Assembly (NCBI GenBank): GCA_944388405.1
Contig: CALXIQ010000007.1
Coordinates: 62,001-126,000, forward strand
DNA length: 64,000 nucleotides
Direction of reading: 5' to 3'
Origin: an uncultured Ruminococcus sp.
GTDB lineage: Bacteria; Bacillota; Clostridia; Oscillospirales; Ruminococcaceae
A program made the position numbers and the translations under genes. The number at the start of each line of letters is the position of its first letter. The stretch's first letter is position 1. This document shows positions 52,112 to 61,108 of the stretch, piece after piece. The notes under the pieces are model-generated. The model did no database searches. It had not been told where the DNA came from and saw nothing but the letters and a program-made list of their open reading frames with translations.

Positions 52112-53896
52112 TCACTGAGCGTCCGACGCCGACTCACTGAGGGAGCTTGCCTCGTCATCGAAAGAGTCGTCGTTCTGACCCGCAGGTTCGGAAACCACAA
52201 CCGTCAGCACTTCGCCTTCCTCCACGTTTATGGTATCGCCTATGTCAATGCTGGTGGAAATAACATAACCGTAGGCCACATTTTCGTCATCAACCTCTGA
52301 CTTTCTGTACTTTATATCAAGAGAATCCAGCAAAGCAGAATAATCCTCATAGGTCATTCCCATATAATCAGGTACGGGAACGTTTGCCAATCCTCTGCAC
52401 ACTCTCAGCACAAGTTCGTTCATTCTTGCAGGGTCGTATTCGCTTCCCTCGGGGATGCTCTGTTCCGTTATAATTCCCGCCTCTTCGGTATCGGAATAGA
52501 AATACTCGGCTCTGATGTTAAATTCACTGCCAAGACGGTTTACAACAGTTTCATATCTCATCCCCACAACATTGGGCATAATCGAACCCACACCGTAAGG
52601 ATAGCTGTCGTCAGGCTCGCTTTCCTCTATTATAACCGAATCTGACTCGCTCGATTCGCCGCTGTCATATTGATTTTCGCTTATATTCGCCGAATTCAAG
52701 GCTGCATCGGAATCATTGGTTTCGGCGCTTGGTGCGCCAAGAAGCTGATAAAGCAAAAATACTCCCAGCGCAAGAAATACCACCAGAAGCGTAATGCTCA
52801 GCGCCATGACCGCATTGCTGGTTTTCTTTGCAGGCTCCGCTTTCTTTTCGTTTACGGGAGGCTGAGTCCTTTTGGGCTTCTGCGCCGTTTTCTGAATAGG
52901 TATAGTCTGTGTTGCACCCTTCTGATGCTCGATATGGGTATTCTTGCTGAAAAGCTCTGTAACAAGCTCGTCTACTGTCTGTATTCTGTTCTCGCCCCTT
53001 ACCGCCATTGCACGGGAGATTACGTTTGAAATATACGTCGGTATATTCGGATTGATACGGTGGGCGTCGATAAGCGTATCGTTATATATTCTCGTGTTTG
53101 CGTCCAACGGAGCGCAGCCGGTAAGTATACGGTACAGCACTGCGGCAATTGCATATACATCGGTCCATGTGCCCTGATACTCCAGAGAAGAATACTGCTC
53201 CGGCGCAGTGTAGCCTGAATAAAATTCAGGCGACAGTCCCGTATTTGCCGTTCTTATGGAGCTGATTGAAAATCCGGTAAGCTTCAGCTCTCCGCTTGTG
53301 GTAACGATTATATTTTCGGGTGAAATTCCCCTGTGAATAATTCCTGCATTGTGTATTATGCTTAAAGTAGTGAACAGCGGCACAAACAGCTTCTTAACCT
53401 GATTCCAGGTAAGATAACCCGCATTTGACTGGAGAAATTTCTTGAGTGAAACCCCCTCCACATACTCCAGTATCACATATGTGGTATTGTTTTCAACAAA
53501 CATATCCATAGCGGTGGAGATATGGGTCAAATTTCTCATTCTCGACAAGGTTCTGTTCATATCCGCAAACTCCGACATATAGGTCTTGTATTTTGCAAGG
53601 CAGTCGGAATTAACAATAATTCTCTGTGTTCCACGTTCACGCTCGCAGAGGGTATCGGGCATATATTCACGCACAACAGCTTTGGTTTTGCGTATTGTGT
53701 CATAGCATATATACGAAGCCCCCTCGCCGTTATAGGTAAGCATTTTACCTACGATATATCTGTTGTCAAGCACCGTTCTCGGAGCCAGGTATGACTGCAA
53801 ATGCGGCATATCGTCCGTATAACTGCAATAATGACAGACGCCGTTTGCGTCCAGCTCGTTCATACAGCCCATACAAAGGTTTACACTTGTATCCAT
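52112..53896 (-). CDS. membrane PASTA pseudokinase with N-terminal zinc ribbon
   Basis: A 594-aa protein: zinc ribbon with Cys8, 11, 21, 24; a Ser/Thr kinase-like domain at about 42-310; a Lys/Pro-rich linker; one TM at about 365-390; two PASTA repeats outside the membrane and a Ser/Asp-rich tail. Three catalytic positions are lost: the beta-3 Lys is Arg76 (AVVREYMP), HRD is HRG (188-190), and DFG is TGF (207-209). Asn195 and APE (231-233) remain. By analogy with PknB/PrkC it should sense wall fragments, but probably without phosphate transfer. GGGAGG lies 6 nt before the ATG. Confidence 0.9.
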   Translation of the reverse strand: MDTSVNLCMGCMNELDANGVCHYCSYTDDMPHLQSYLAPRTVLDNRYIVGKMLTYNGEGASYICYDTIRKTKAVVREYMPDTLCERERGTQRIIVNSDCLAKYKTYMSEFADMNRTLSRMRNLTHISTAMDMFVENNTTYVILEYVEGVSLKKFLQSNAGYLTWNQVKKLFVPLFTTLSIIHNAGIIHRGISPENIIVTTSGELKLTGFSISSIRTANTGLSPEFYSGYTAPEQYSSLEYQGTWTDVYAIAAVLYRILTGCAPLDANTRIYNDTLIDAHRINPNIPTYISNVISRAMAVRGENRIQTVDELVTELFSKNTHIEHQKGATQTIPIQKTAQKPKRTQPPVNEKKAEPAKKTSNAVMALSITLLVVFLALGVFLLYQLLGAPSAETNDSDAALNSANISENQYDSGESSESDSVIIEESEPDDSYPYGVGSIMPNVVGMRYETVVNRLGSEFNIRAEYFYSDTEEAGIITEQSIPEGSEYDPARMNELVLRVCRGLANVPVPDYMGMTYEDYSALLDSLDIKYRKSEVDDENVAYGYVISTSIDIGDTINVEEGEVLTVVVSEPAGQNDDSFDDEASSLSESASDAQ

Positions 53897-54159
53897 ACAT
53901 AACCTCCCTAATCAAGATTCCTCATAGCCTGTTGAAATAATGGGCATAGGCGGTTACCTGCAATAAATTAAATCATCTATATTTACGCCAACGAAAAAAG
54001 CCCCGTCGTTATAACATAGGACATTCTGCCCGAGCTATGAATTCATAAATACAGCCAAGCTGATTAACAGCGTTTCGCTTAAAATTACCGCCCGTTCTAC
54101 GGGTTCACCCGTAAAACACACATACACTTCTGCTATTAACTACTGCAATTCATCACTTT

Positions 54160-54188
54160 ATATTATCAGCAATCGGAGAATAAGTCAA
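54160..54188 (-). promoter_or_regulatory. pseudokinase promoter
   Basis: TTGACT (54183-54188), 17-bp spacer, TAATAT (54160-54165) on the minus strand. Confidence 0.65.
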
Positions 54189-54234
54189 TAACGCCAAACC
54201 AATTGTAGACTTTGTGAAACAATTTGTATTCTTT

Positions 54235-54252
54235 CTGTAACAACTGTTACAG
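54235..54252. promoter_or_regulatory. 18-bp perfect palindrome
   Basis: CTGTAACAACTGTTACAG, arms of 8 bp around a 2-bp centre, about 47 bp upstream of the pseudokinase -35 box and 16 bp past the neighbouring gene stop. No T run follows, so it looks more like a protein binding site than a terminator. Confidence 0.5.
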
Positions 54253-54268
54253 TCGCCCAAACCACTTT

Positions 54269-55087
54269 TTAAATGTTCTGAGGGTATACGTTGACAGACG
54301 TGTAATAAAGATATTCGCTGTCGCTGTCAAACACAACGGTAAGCACAACGCTTTGTGCGTTGCCGTCGGCGGCGGTGTAGTAATACTTATAAATATAGCT
54401 TATGCTGTCCTCGCCGTACACTATTTTATACGGGTCAAGCCCCACAGCGTCTGATACCGAGCTGTAACGGGCTCCTCGGTTAAAGCTGTCAAGATTAATG
54501 CGGCTGTCAAGCTTTTCTCCACGGCTGTCGCTTTCAAGCTGTTTGTAGTTTGTATAGGTAACGGTTTCAATGTTGTCGGAAGAATCCTTTAATACGGTTA
54601 CAGTCCATTCGGGATAAACAATGTCGTCTATCTCAAGGTTGTCCTCACTTTCATATATATAATCAAACACCGCCGCATTATTCAGAATACTGAAGTCGGA
54701 ATTGTCCTTAAAGTGGATTTCCATATCCTCTTCCGCCGCAGTAATTGGCTGTCCCACAAATTCTGCGGCTTCAAGCGCCCTCTTTTCGCCCTCGTCCGCC
54801 GAAAGCCTCACTGCCAGCACCCAGATAAGCACAACAAGAAGCACAGCAAGCGCCGCAAGCAAAGCGATTCTTATCTTTTTCTCATTCTTTCCGCTGACGA
54901 TGCCACCAATAACTTTTCCGGCAGACGAAGTTTTACGCCCAAACGAATCCTTGCTGCCCGATTTCTTCTTTGTGAAAAGCTCTTTAAAGCCCTTTGCCTT
55001 TTTTGGCTTTTCCTTAAGCGCTATTCCGCAGTTTTTGCACACCAAATCATGTTCTCCGACAGTTTTTTTGCATTTCGGACATTCCAT
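54269..55087 (-). CDS. zinc-ribbon, single-TM membrane protein of unknown function
   Basis: A 272-aa protein: zinc ribbon at residues 2-22 (CPKC...CKNC), a Lys-rich cytoplasmic segment, one TM (IALLAALAVLLVVLIWVLAV, about 74-93), then an outer domain of about 175 residues rich in Asp, Tyr and Ser with repeated strands. I know no function. It shares the zinc-ribbon-TM-outer-domain layout with the neighbouring PASTA pseudokinase. A run of G lies 7 nt before ATG 55087. It has a consensus promoter of its own. Confidence 0.8.
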   Translation of the reverse strand: MECPKCKKTVGEHDLVCKNCGIALKEKPKKAKGFKELFTKKKSGSKDSFGRKTSSAGKVIGGIVSGKNEKKIRIALLAALAVLLVVLIWVLAVRLSADEGEKRALEAAEFVGQPITAAEEDMEIHFKDNSDFSILNNAAVFDYIYESEDNLEIDDIVYPEWTVTVLKDSSDNIETVTYTNYKQLESDSRGEKLDSRINLDSFNRGARYSSVSDAVGLDPYKIVYGEDSISYIYKYYYTAADGNAQSVVLTVVFDSDSEYLYYTSVNVYPQNI

Positions 55088-55127
55088 TGCACAACCCCCG
55101 TTTCTCTGACGCAATTAACCACAATAT

Positions 55128-55156
55128 ATTATATCATATGCGACCTTAGATGTCAA
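55128..55156 (-). promoter_or_regulatory. promoter of the zinc-ribbon gene
   Basis: TTGACA (55151-55156), 17-bp spacer, TATAAT (55128-55133) on the minus strand, a perfect consensus. Confidence 0.85.
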
Positions 55157-55214
55157 TTATCGCCCTTTATACGGATATATCTACCTGCGCTGCGTTTTAA
55201 CGACTGCCGACTGC

Positions 55215-55256
55215 AAAAAACCTCCTTACCCGACGCAATGCGCCGATAAAGAGGTT
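55215..55256 (-). terminator. terminator of the pst-phoPR region
   Basis: 10-bp outer stem (AACCTCTTTA / TAAGGAGGTT with wobble) and an inner CGGCGC/GCGTCG stem with one bulge, followed by six T on the minus strand. Confidence 0.88.
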
Positions 55257-55304
55257 ATTATTTCGTAATTATTCCACAAAATACCGCAAGCCCTACAATT
55301 CGTA

Positions 55305-57002
55305 TCAGCTCTGAGTAAGGGGAATTACAACTGTTATTTCCGTTCCCTTTCCGAGAACGCTGTTTATGGCTATCTCACCGTTGTGGTAAGCAACAATATG
55401 CTTGACGATGGAAAGTCCCAGGCCTGTTCCGCCGGTCTGTTTTGAACGGCTTTTGTCAACACGATAAAATCTCTCAAAAACCCGTTCCCTGTCCTTCTCG
55501 GCAATTCCGATTCCGTTATCCCTGACAACGATAACCGCATTATCGCCGCTTCTGGACACCTCGACCCATACAGAGCCGCCGTCGTTGTTGTATTTAACGG
55601 CATTATCCATCAGATTAAGCAAAAGCTCTGTCATGTAACTCTGATTGCCCTCTATAACAACGCTTTCGCCCTTGACGAAGATGGACACCTTGTGATTATA
55701 AGCCTTATTCTGTAGAATTTCTTCAACGTCCTGAGCCGTACGAAGCACATCTATGCTGTCGGTTTCACTGTTGGCGTGCTCCTCAATCTCCGACAGCCTG
55801 ATTATATCGTTGATAAGATAAAGCAGTCTTTCCGCCTCACGGTAGATTGTTCCTCCGTATTTCTTCATATTATCCGCCCCGGTTATGATTCCGTTTTCCA
55901 TCATTTCACCGAAGCCCTTGATGGTGGTCAGCGGCGTTTTCAGCTCATGAGACACGTTAGCCGAGAAATCCCGTCTTATCTGCTCGCTCATCATGCTCTC
56001 GGTAACGTCAACCATAAAGATTATGATGCCGTAATCGCCGTTGAAATCAGACTTGTTGATATAAGTCCTGAAGGATCTGTTCTTAACCGCAACCAAGCCT
56101 CTTGCAGAATCCTCCTCTTTAAGCCTGTCAAGCAGTTCCAAAAGCTGAGCATTGGTTGTAAGATAAGAAAGCTTTGCATGAGAGCGAGGGTCAAACTCCG
56201 GATTAAGCAGCTTGACTGCGCTGCGGTTTACCGAAAGCACCGTATAGTCGGAATCCAGCAGTATCATCGCTTCTACCATGTTGTCGGTAATAAGCGTTAT
56301 CTTTTCTTTCTCACGCTTGAGCTTAGCCACATTTTTTGAGATTCGCCGCATGAGCAAATCGGCGTTTCTGATAATAGGCTTAAGCTCCTCATAGGGCGTT
56401 TCCATATTACCAAGCCCGTCACCGTTGGGGTCAAACTGAGTAACCAGCTTATTTATAGGCTGAATAAGACTTTCCGAAAGCTTTATGGAAATCACCGTCG
56501 TCACAATGAATATTGCCCCCGCAACACAGACGATAATGGGGACCACCACAATAAAAATCGAAAGCAGATTGCTCCGCTCCCTGGAAAACCGCAGCACTCC
56601 ATCGTCGTATTCAACGGCGTAATAATAAACGGTTTTGTTAAGGGTATCCGAAACTCTTGTAGCTTCGCCCGTTCCGTTTTCAAGGGCTTCCCTTACTTCC
56701 TCACGGTCAAGATGATTCTCCATCTCCGACACATCGGCGTCGCTGTCAAACGCAACCGTTCCGTCGCTTTCAATAAAGGTCAGTCTTACGTCGTAATCGA
56801 GCGCATCGGTTAAATCCTGCTCAAGCTGAGAAAAATCAGCGTTTTCACCAATGCTGCTGACCGCAATTTCAGCAACGGCTTTAAGCTCGTCCTGAGCGGC
56901 GTTTTTATAAAGTGAATAGCAAATTCCTCCGATTACAAGCGAAAACACAGCCAGAGAAACCGCAACGACGGCAGTCATAACAGTGAATATTTTTTTCTGC
57001 AT
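55305..57002 (-). CDS. phoR: sensor histidine kinase PhoR
   Basis: A 565-aa kinase: TM about 7-31, outer sensor domain to about 145, TM about 147-171, HAMP-like linker, PAS domain (about 235-335), HisKA with His352 in VSHELKTPL, and a HATPase with NLMDNAVKYN, DNGIGI and TGGTGLGLSI. It should autophosphorylate and phosphorylate PhoP when phosphate is scarce. ATG 57002 is chosen (GGGAGG 9 nt upstream); the frame opens at GTG 57044, overlapping phoP. It is the last gene of the phosphate cluster, before a strong terminator. Confidence 0.95.
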   Translation of the reverse strand: MQKKIFTVMTAVVAVSLAVFSLVIGGICYSLYKNAAQDELKAVAEIAVSSIGENADFSQLEQDLTDALDYDVRLTFIESDGTVAFDSDADVSEMENHLDREEVREALENGTGEATRVSDTLNKTVYYYAVEYDDGVLRFSRERSNLLSIFIVVVPIIVCVAGAIFIVTTVISIKLSESLIQPINKLVTQFDPNGDGLGNMETPYEELKPIIRNADLLMRRISKNVAKLKREKEKITLITDNMVEAMILLDSDYTVLSVNRSAVKLLNPEFDPRSHAKLSYLTTNAQLLELLDRLKEEDSARGLVAVKNRSFRTYINKSDFNGDYGIIIFMVDVTESMMSEQIRRDFSANVSHELKTPLTTIKGFGEMMENGIITGADNMKKYGGTIYREAERLLYLINDIIRLSEIEEHANSETDSIDVLRTAQDVEEILQNKAYNHKVSIFVKGESVVIEGNQSYMTELLLNLMDNAVKYNNDGGSVWVEVSRSGDNAVIVVRDNGIGIAEKDRERVFERFYRVDKSRSKQTGGTGLGLSIVKHIVAYHNGEIAINSVLGKGTEITVVIPLTQS

Positions 57003-57036
57003 CGTCCTGTGCCTCCCGTAATTTACCGCTTTATGT

Positions 57037-57717
57037 TTACCCACACTTGTATCCGACGCCTCTTACGGTTTTTATAATATCCTTGCAGCCTGCTGCCTCA
57101 AGCTTCTGACGCAAGGTCTTTATATGCATATCAACCGTTCTTGTTTCTCCTGCAAACTCATAGCCCCAAACCATTTCCATAAGCTTATCTCTGGTGACGG
57201 CAATGGACTGGTGGCGCATCAGATACATCAGCAGCTCAAACTCCTTGTATGTAAGGGTAACCTCTTTTCCGTTGTAGGTAACGATTCTTCTTGAAGCGTC
57301 CAGGGAACAGCCGTCAATCTCAAACACCTCATACTCGCCGCTCTGCTTAGCTGTACGCCTGAGAACCGCCTTGATTCTCGAAAGCAGTTCCATTACACCG
57401 AACGGCTTGGTGATATAATCGTCCGCCCCCGATTCAAGTCCTCTTACCTTTTCAATCTCACTGGTTTTTGCGGTAAGCATTATAACAGGAATGTCCTTAA
57501 GCTTCGGGTCGCTTTTAAGCTTACCGAGAATTGAAAGCCCGTCCTCGTCAGGCAGCATTATATCCAAAAGCACAAGATCTGGCGCCGAAGCCTTGACCTC
57601 ATCATAAAAGGGCTTTGCCTTCGGAAAAGCCTTTACCTTGTAACCACCCGATTTCAAGGCGCAGGAAACAAGCTCTCTTATTCCGTCGTCGTCCTCAATA
57701 CAGTATATAAGCGACAT
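57037..57717 (-). CDS. phoP: response regulator PhoP
   Basis: An OmpR-family regulator of 226 aa. The receiver has acidic Asp9/Asp10, the phosphoacceptor Asp52 in LVLLDIMLP and a late KPF; the C-terminal winged helix has LTYKEFELLMYLMRH and RTVDMHIKTLRQKLE. It lies 45 nt after the Na/Pi cotransporter gene and 34 nt before phoR. AAAGGAAGG precedes the ATG. It probably binds the TGTAAA array in front of the cotransporter. Confidence 0.95.
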   Translation of the reverse strand: MSLIYCIEDDDGIRELVSCALKSGGYKVKAFPKAKPFYDEVKASAPDLVLLDIMLPDEDGLSILGKLKSDPKLKDIPVIMLTAKTSEIEKVRGLESGADDYITKPFGVMELLSRIKAVLRRTAKQSGEYEVFEIDGCSLDASRRIVTYNGKEVTLTYKEFELLMYLMRHQSIAVTRDKLMEMVWGYEFAGETRTVDMHIKTLRQKLEAAGCKDIIKTVRGVGYKCG

Positions 57718-57762
57718 ATGAACCTTCCTTTCTACACCTCAGACGAACGACCTTACCCCTGT

Positions 57763-59538
57763 TTAAAAGTCTTTCTTGGGCAGAACGAACATCTGCTGAT
57801 ATTTTTCAACCTCAGAATCAAAATCCTCTCCGCTGGTCTTTACCGTTCTCAGATACTCGTGAGTTTCAAAATTGTCGTCGTTGACCTGAATAAGGCAAAC
57901 CGCAATATTGGAACAGTGATCCGATACCCTTTCAAGATTTGTGAGCAGGTCGGTAAAGATAAATCCCAGCTCTATTGTGCACAAACCCTTCTGAAGCCTG
58001 TTGATATGTCTGCTTTTCAGCTTTGTTTTAAGCTGATCCACAACCTCCTTCAAAGGCTCCACAAGAAATGCGCTGTAAAGATCCTGCTGGGTAAAAGCCT
58101 TTACCGCAAGATCAAGTATTTCGGTTACCGCACTGCAGATAACCTTAAGTTCCCTGACCGCTTGAGCGGAAAACTCGATGTTTTTATCGTGTTTTTCCTT
58201 AGCCACCGCTACGATGTTCTTAGCGTGGTCAGAAATACGCTCAAAATCTCCTATAGTATGAAGCAGCGTTGCCACTGCCTGAGAATCCTTGTGAGACATA
58301 TCACCGCTTGAAAGCCTTACAAGATATGTGCCCAGCTTGTCCTCATACTTGTCAACAAGCGCCTCCATACCGTTGACCTGCTCCGCTTTGTCGTCATTGT
58401 ATTCCGCAAGCAGCTCAAGGGAAAGTCCAATGGAATTTTTCGCAATATCCGCCATATTTGACGCAACGGTTCTGCACTGCTCGATAGCAATCGGCGGCGT
58501 CTGAAGAAATCTGTCGTCAAGCAGCTTAAACTGATCCTCCGCCTGAACGCCCTTATCGCCGGGCTTGTCGCGGATTGTAAGATAAGCAAGCTTTTCAAGC
58601 TGATTGATAAACGGCAGCAGTAAACATGTCGTAGTAAAATTAAATATAGTATGTACAACCGCTATATTTGCCGCCCCGACAGTGTCATTTATAAACGAAA
58701 AATGGAAAATCGCATTCAACGTATAGAACACCGCAAGGAAAAGCACCGTGCCTATGATATTAAAATACAGATGCACAACCGCTACACGTTTGGCGTTTTT
58801 GGATGTTCCTATGGACGAGATTATCGCCGTAATGCAGGTTCCTATATTCCGTCCAAGAATTATAGGAAGCGCCGCACCGAACTTGATAGCTCCGGTAGCG
58901 GAAAGCGCCTGAAGTATACCTACAGATGCGGAGGAAGACTGTATAATCGCAGTAAATACAGCGCCCACCAGCACTCCCAGCACCGGGTTCTGGAACATTG
59001 TCAGCAGATTAGCAAATTCAGGAACATCTTTCAGCGGTTCAACTGCGCCGGACATCATTTCCATTCCGAACATAAGCACCGCAAAGCCCATCATTATCGT
59101 GCCTATATTTACCTTCTTGTCGCTTTTTGACAGCATAACAAGAAACACGCCGATAATTGCCAGTATAGGCGAAAATGACGACGGTTTCAGCATCTGAATC
59201 CAAAAACTTTCGCCCTCAACTCCCGAAAGCGACAGAATCCACGCCGTAACGGTAGTGCCGATATTGGCGCCCATTATAACGCCGATCGCCTGGCGCAGCT
59301 TCATAAGACCTGCGTTTACAAAGCCTACCAGCATTACCGTAGTCGCCGAAGACGACTGAATTACCGCCGTAACGCTAAGACCCAGTAAAACGGCTTTAAG
59401 CGGGTTGGATGTAAGCTTTTCGAAAATTTTCTCAAGCTTTCCGCCCGCCAGCCTTTCCAGTCCCGTGCCCATGACGTTCATTCCGTAAAGGAACAGCGCC
59501 AATCCGCCGATCAAGTTCAGTACCATAAAAATGTCCAT
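57763..59538 (-). CDS. Na/Pi cotransporter family protein with C-terminal PhoU domain
   Basis: A 591-aa membrane protein. Two inverted QSSSAT/QSSSAS repeats (VIQSSSATTVMLVGF and IIQSSSASVGILQAL) form the NptA/YjbB transport core with about eight TM segments, followed by a helical PhoU-like domain (about 340-560). It moves phosphate with sodium, inward or outward. ATG 59538 has GGGAG 8 nt upstream. It lies in the phosphate cluster after phoU, behind its own -10 box and TGTAAA repeats. Confidence 0.93.
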   Translation of the reverse strand: MDIFMVLNLIGGLALFLYGMNVMGTGLERLAGGKLEKIFEKLTSNPLKAVLLGLSVTAVIQSSSATTVMLVGFVNAGLMKLRQAIGVIMGANIGTTVTAWILSLSGVEGESFWIQMLKPSSFSPILAIIGVFLVMLSKSDKKVNIGTIMMGFAVLMFGMEMMSGAVEPLKDVPEFANLLTMFQNPVLGVLVGAVFTAIIQSSSASVGILQALSATGAIKFGAALPIILGRNIGTCITAIISSIGTSKNAKRVAVVHLYFNIIGTVLFLAVFYTLNAIFHFSFINDTVGAANIAVVHTIFNFTTTCLLLPFINQLEKLAYLTIRDKPGDKGVQAEDQFKLLDDRFLQTPPIAIEQCRTVASNMADIAKNSIGLSLELLAEYNDDKAEQVNGMEALVDKYEDKLGTYLVRLSSGDMSHKDSQAVATLLHTIGDFERISDHAKNIVAVAKEKHDKNIEFSAQAVRELKVICSAVTEILDLAVKAFTQQDLYSAFLVEPLKEVVDQLKTKLKSRHINRLQKGLCTIELGFIFTDLLTNLERVSDHCSNIAVCLIQVNDDNFETHEYLRTVKTSGEDFDSEVEKYQQMFVLPKKDF

Positions 59539-59554
59539 AAACAACTCTCCCGAT

Positions 59555-59653
59555 TTTACAATTCCTATTTTTGCATTTTATCTCGATTTTACAATCACTA
59601 TTATAAACGTAAAATGTAAAATCCACGATTCGACAATGTAAAAACGGTGTAAA
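59555..59653 (-). promoter_or_regulatory. candidate Pho boxes and promoter of the cotransporter-phoPR unit
   Basis: TATAAT on the minus strand at 59600-59605 has no good -35. Instead TGTAAA (plus strand) stands at 59615, 59637 and 59648, on an 11-bp grid, and CGTAAA at 59608. Downstream, the reverse hexamer occurs at 59555 and 59588, 33 bp apart. Firmicute PhoP boxes are TT(A/T)ACA hexamers repeated every 11 bp. Confidence 0.65.
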
Positions 59654-59678
59654 ATCGGATAAAGTGTGTGAGGACTGA

Positions 59679-60338
59679 TTACATTATCTTCTTTTCTTTG
59701 TGAACACCGGTAATTGAGAACATCACCCACTCGGCAATATTAACCGCATGGTCGCCGATTCTCTCAAAGTACTTGGCAATCATAACCGTATCAACAGCCT
59801 GTTCGCCTTTTGACTTATCCTCGGCAATCTGCTCTATAACATTGCTCTTTATGCGGTTGAACAAGTTATCAACCTCATCGTCAGAAGCAATAACTGCTCC
59901 GGCAAGAGCCTCGTCGTGATTAACATAAGCGTCAATGCTATGAGAAACCATCATTGCAGTGCATCTTGCCATCTGAGAGATCTCTCCCAAATCCCAGCTC
60001 TTCTTCTGAGCGATAAGAGTAATGTTAAGCTCGGCAATATCCGCTGCCTGGTCGCCTATTCTCTCCATATCGGTAATCATCTTCAAAGCGGTGGAAACTC
60101 GTCTGAGGTCGTCGGCAAAAACCGGCTGATACTGCAAAAGCAGCTTAAGACAAAGTCTTTCAATCTCCTTTTCATAATCGTTGATTTTCGTGTCAAATTC
60201 AACAGTCTGCTGAGCAAGCTCGGTGTTCTGCTCCTCCAGCGACTTAATAGACATTGCAATAATCTGCTCTACGCAAGCCGCCATATTAAGCAGCAGCAAA
60301 TTAAGCTGGTCAAGCTGTTTATCAAAATTAGCACGCAT
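59679..60338 (-). CDS. phoU: phosphate uptake regulator PhoU
   Basis: A 219-aa all-helical protein of two PhoU repeats with the metal-cluster motifs DMERIGDQAADIAE and YFERIGDHAVNIAE. PhoU links the Pst transporter to PhoR and turns the system off when phosphate is ample. It lies 15 nt after pstB, with GGGGG about 9 nt before the ATG. Confidence 0.96.
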   Translation of the reverse strand: MRANFDKQLDQLNLLLLNMAACVEQIIAMSIKSLEEQNTELAQQTVEFDTKINDYEKEIERLCLKLLLQYQPVFADDLRRVSTALKMITDMERIGDQAADIAELNITLIAQKKSWDLGEISQMARCTAMMVSHSIDAYVNHDEALAGAVIASDDEVDNLFNRIKSNVIEQIAEDKSKGEQAVDTVMIAKYFERIGDHAVNIAEWVMFSITGVHKEKKIM

Positions 60339-60353
60339 ATTATAAATCCCCCT

Positions 60354-61106
60354 TTAACCGAAACGTCCGGTAATGTAATCAAGCGTTCTCTGCTCGGAAG
60401 GCGCACTGAATATCTTCTCGGTAGTATCGAACTCAACAATCTCGCCGTGAAGGAAGAACGCCGTCTTATCAGAAATTCTCGTAGCCTGCTGCATGTTGTG
60501 AGTTACTATTACAATAGTATAGTCATTCTTTATCTGCTGGCAAAGCTCCTCTATTTTAATTGTAGAAATAGGGTCAAGAGCGGAAGTCGGCTCGTCCATG
60601 AGAATAATCTCAGGCTTTACCGCAAGGGCTCTGGCAATGCAAAGTCTCTGCTGCTGACCGCCGGAAGTACCCAAAGCTGATTTCTTAAGTCTGTCCTTAC
60701 ACTCATCCCAGATGGAAGCCTGTCTCAGCGAGGTTTCAACAATCTCGTCAAGCTGGGCTTTTTTCTTGATTCCATGAGTTCTGGGTCCGTATGCAATGTT
60801 GTCATATATAGACATAGGGAAAAGGTTAGGCTTCTGGAAAACCATTCCCACTCTTTTTCTCAGCTCGGTAATTTCAATATCCTTGTAAATATCCACGCCG
60901 TCCAGCTTGAAAGAACCGGTAATCTTGCAGCCCTCGATCAAATCGTTCATTCTGTTAAGGGACTTGAGCAGAGTGGACTTACCGCAGCCGGAAGGTCCGA
61001 TAAAAGCGGTAATCTCCTTATCTCTTATCTCAAGGTTTATATTTTTAAGCGCCTGAAAATCTCCGTAAAACAAATCGGCGTTTTTTATGTCAAATTTAAT
61101 AGCCAT
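60354..61106 (-). CDS. pstB: phosphate ABC transporter ATP-binding protein
   Basis: ATPase of the Pst phosphate importer. Walker [10 protein letters not shown] at residues 37-45, Walker [13 protein letters not shown], and the signature [14 protein letters not shown], here preceded by Thr (TSGGQ) instead of the usual Leu. Length 250 aa. It starts 2 nt after the pstA stop; AAGGAG is about 10 nt before the ATG. Confidence 0.97.
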   Translation of the reverse strand: MAIKFDIKNADLFYGDFQALKNINLEIRDKEITAFIGPSGCGKSTLLKSLNRMNDLIEGCKITGSFKLDGVDIYKDIEITELRKRVGMVFQKPNLFPMSIYDNIAYGPRTHGIKKKAQLDEIVETSLRQASIWDECKDRLKKSALGTSGGQQQRLCIARALAVKPEIILMDEPTSALDPISTIKIEELCQQIKNDYTIVIVTHNMQQATRISDKTAFFLHGEIVEFDTTEKIFSAPSEQRTLDYITGRFG

Positions 61107-61108
61107 GC

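Larger units (their letters stand above)
53897..54268. other. long leader of the pseudokinase gene with hairpins
   Basis: From a promoter at 54160-54188 a leader of about 257 nt runs to the gene. It holds the perfect hairpin TACGGGT/ACCCGTA (54098-54113), an alternative CCCG/CGGG pairing that would exclude it, a GCTG/CAGC hairpin and a T6 run on the minus strand (53994-53999) preceded by a possible weak stem. No known riboswitch pattern was recognised. The right part holds an 18-bp palindrome. Confidence 0.5.
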
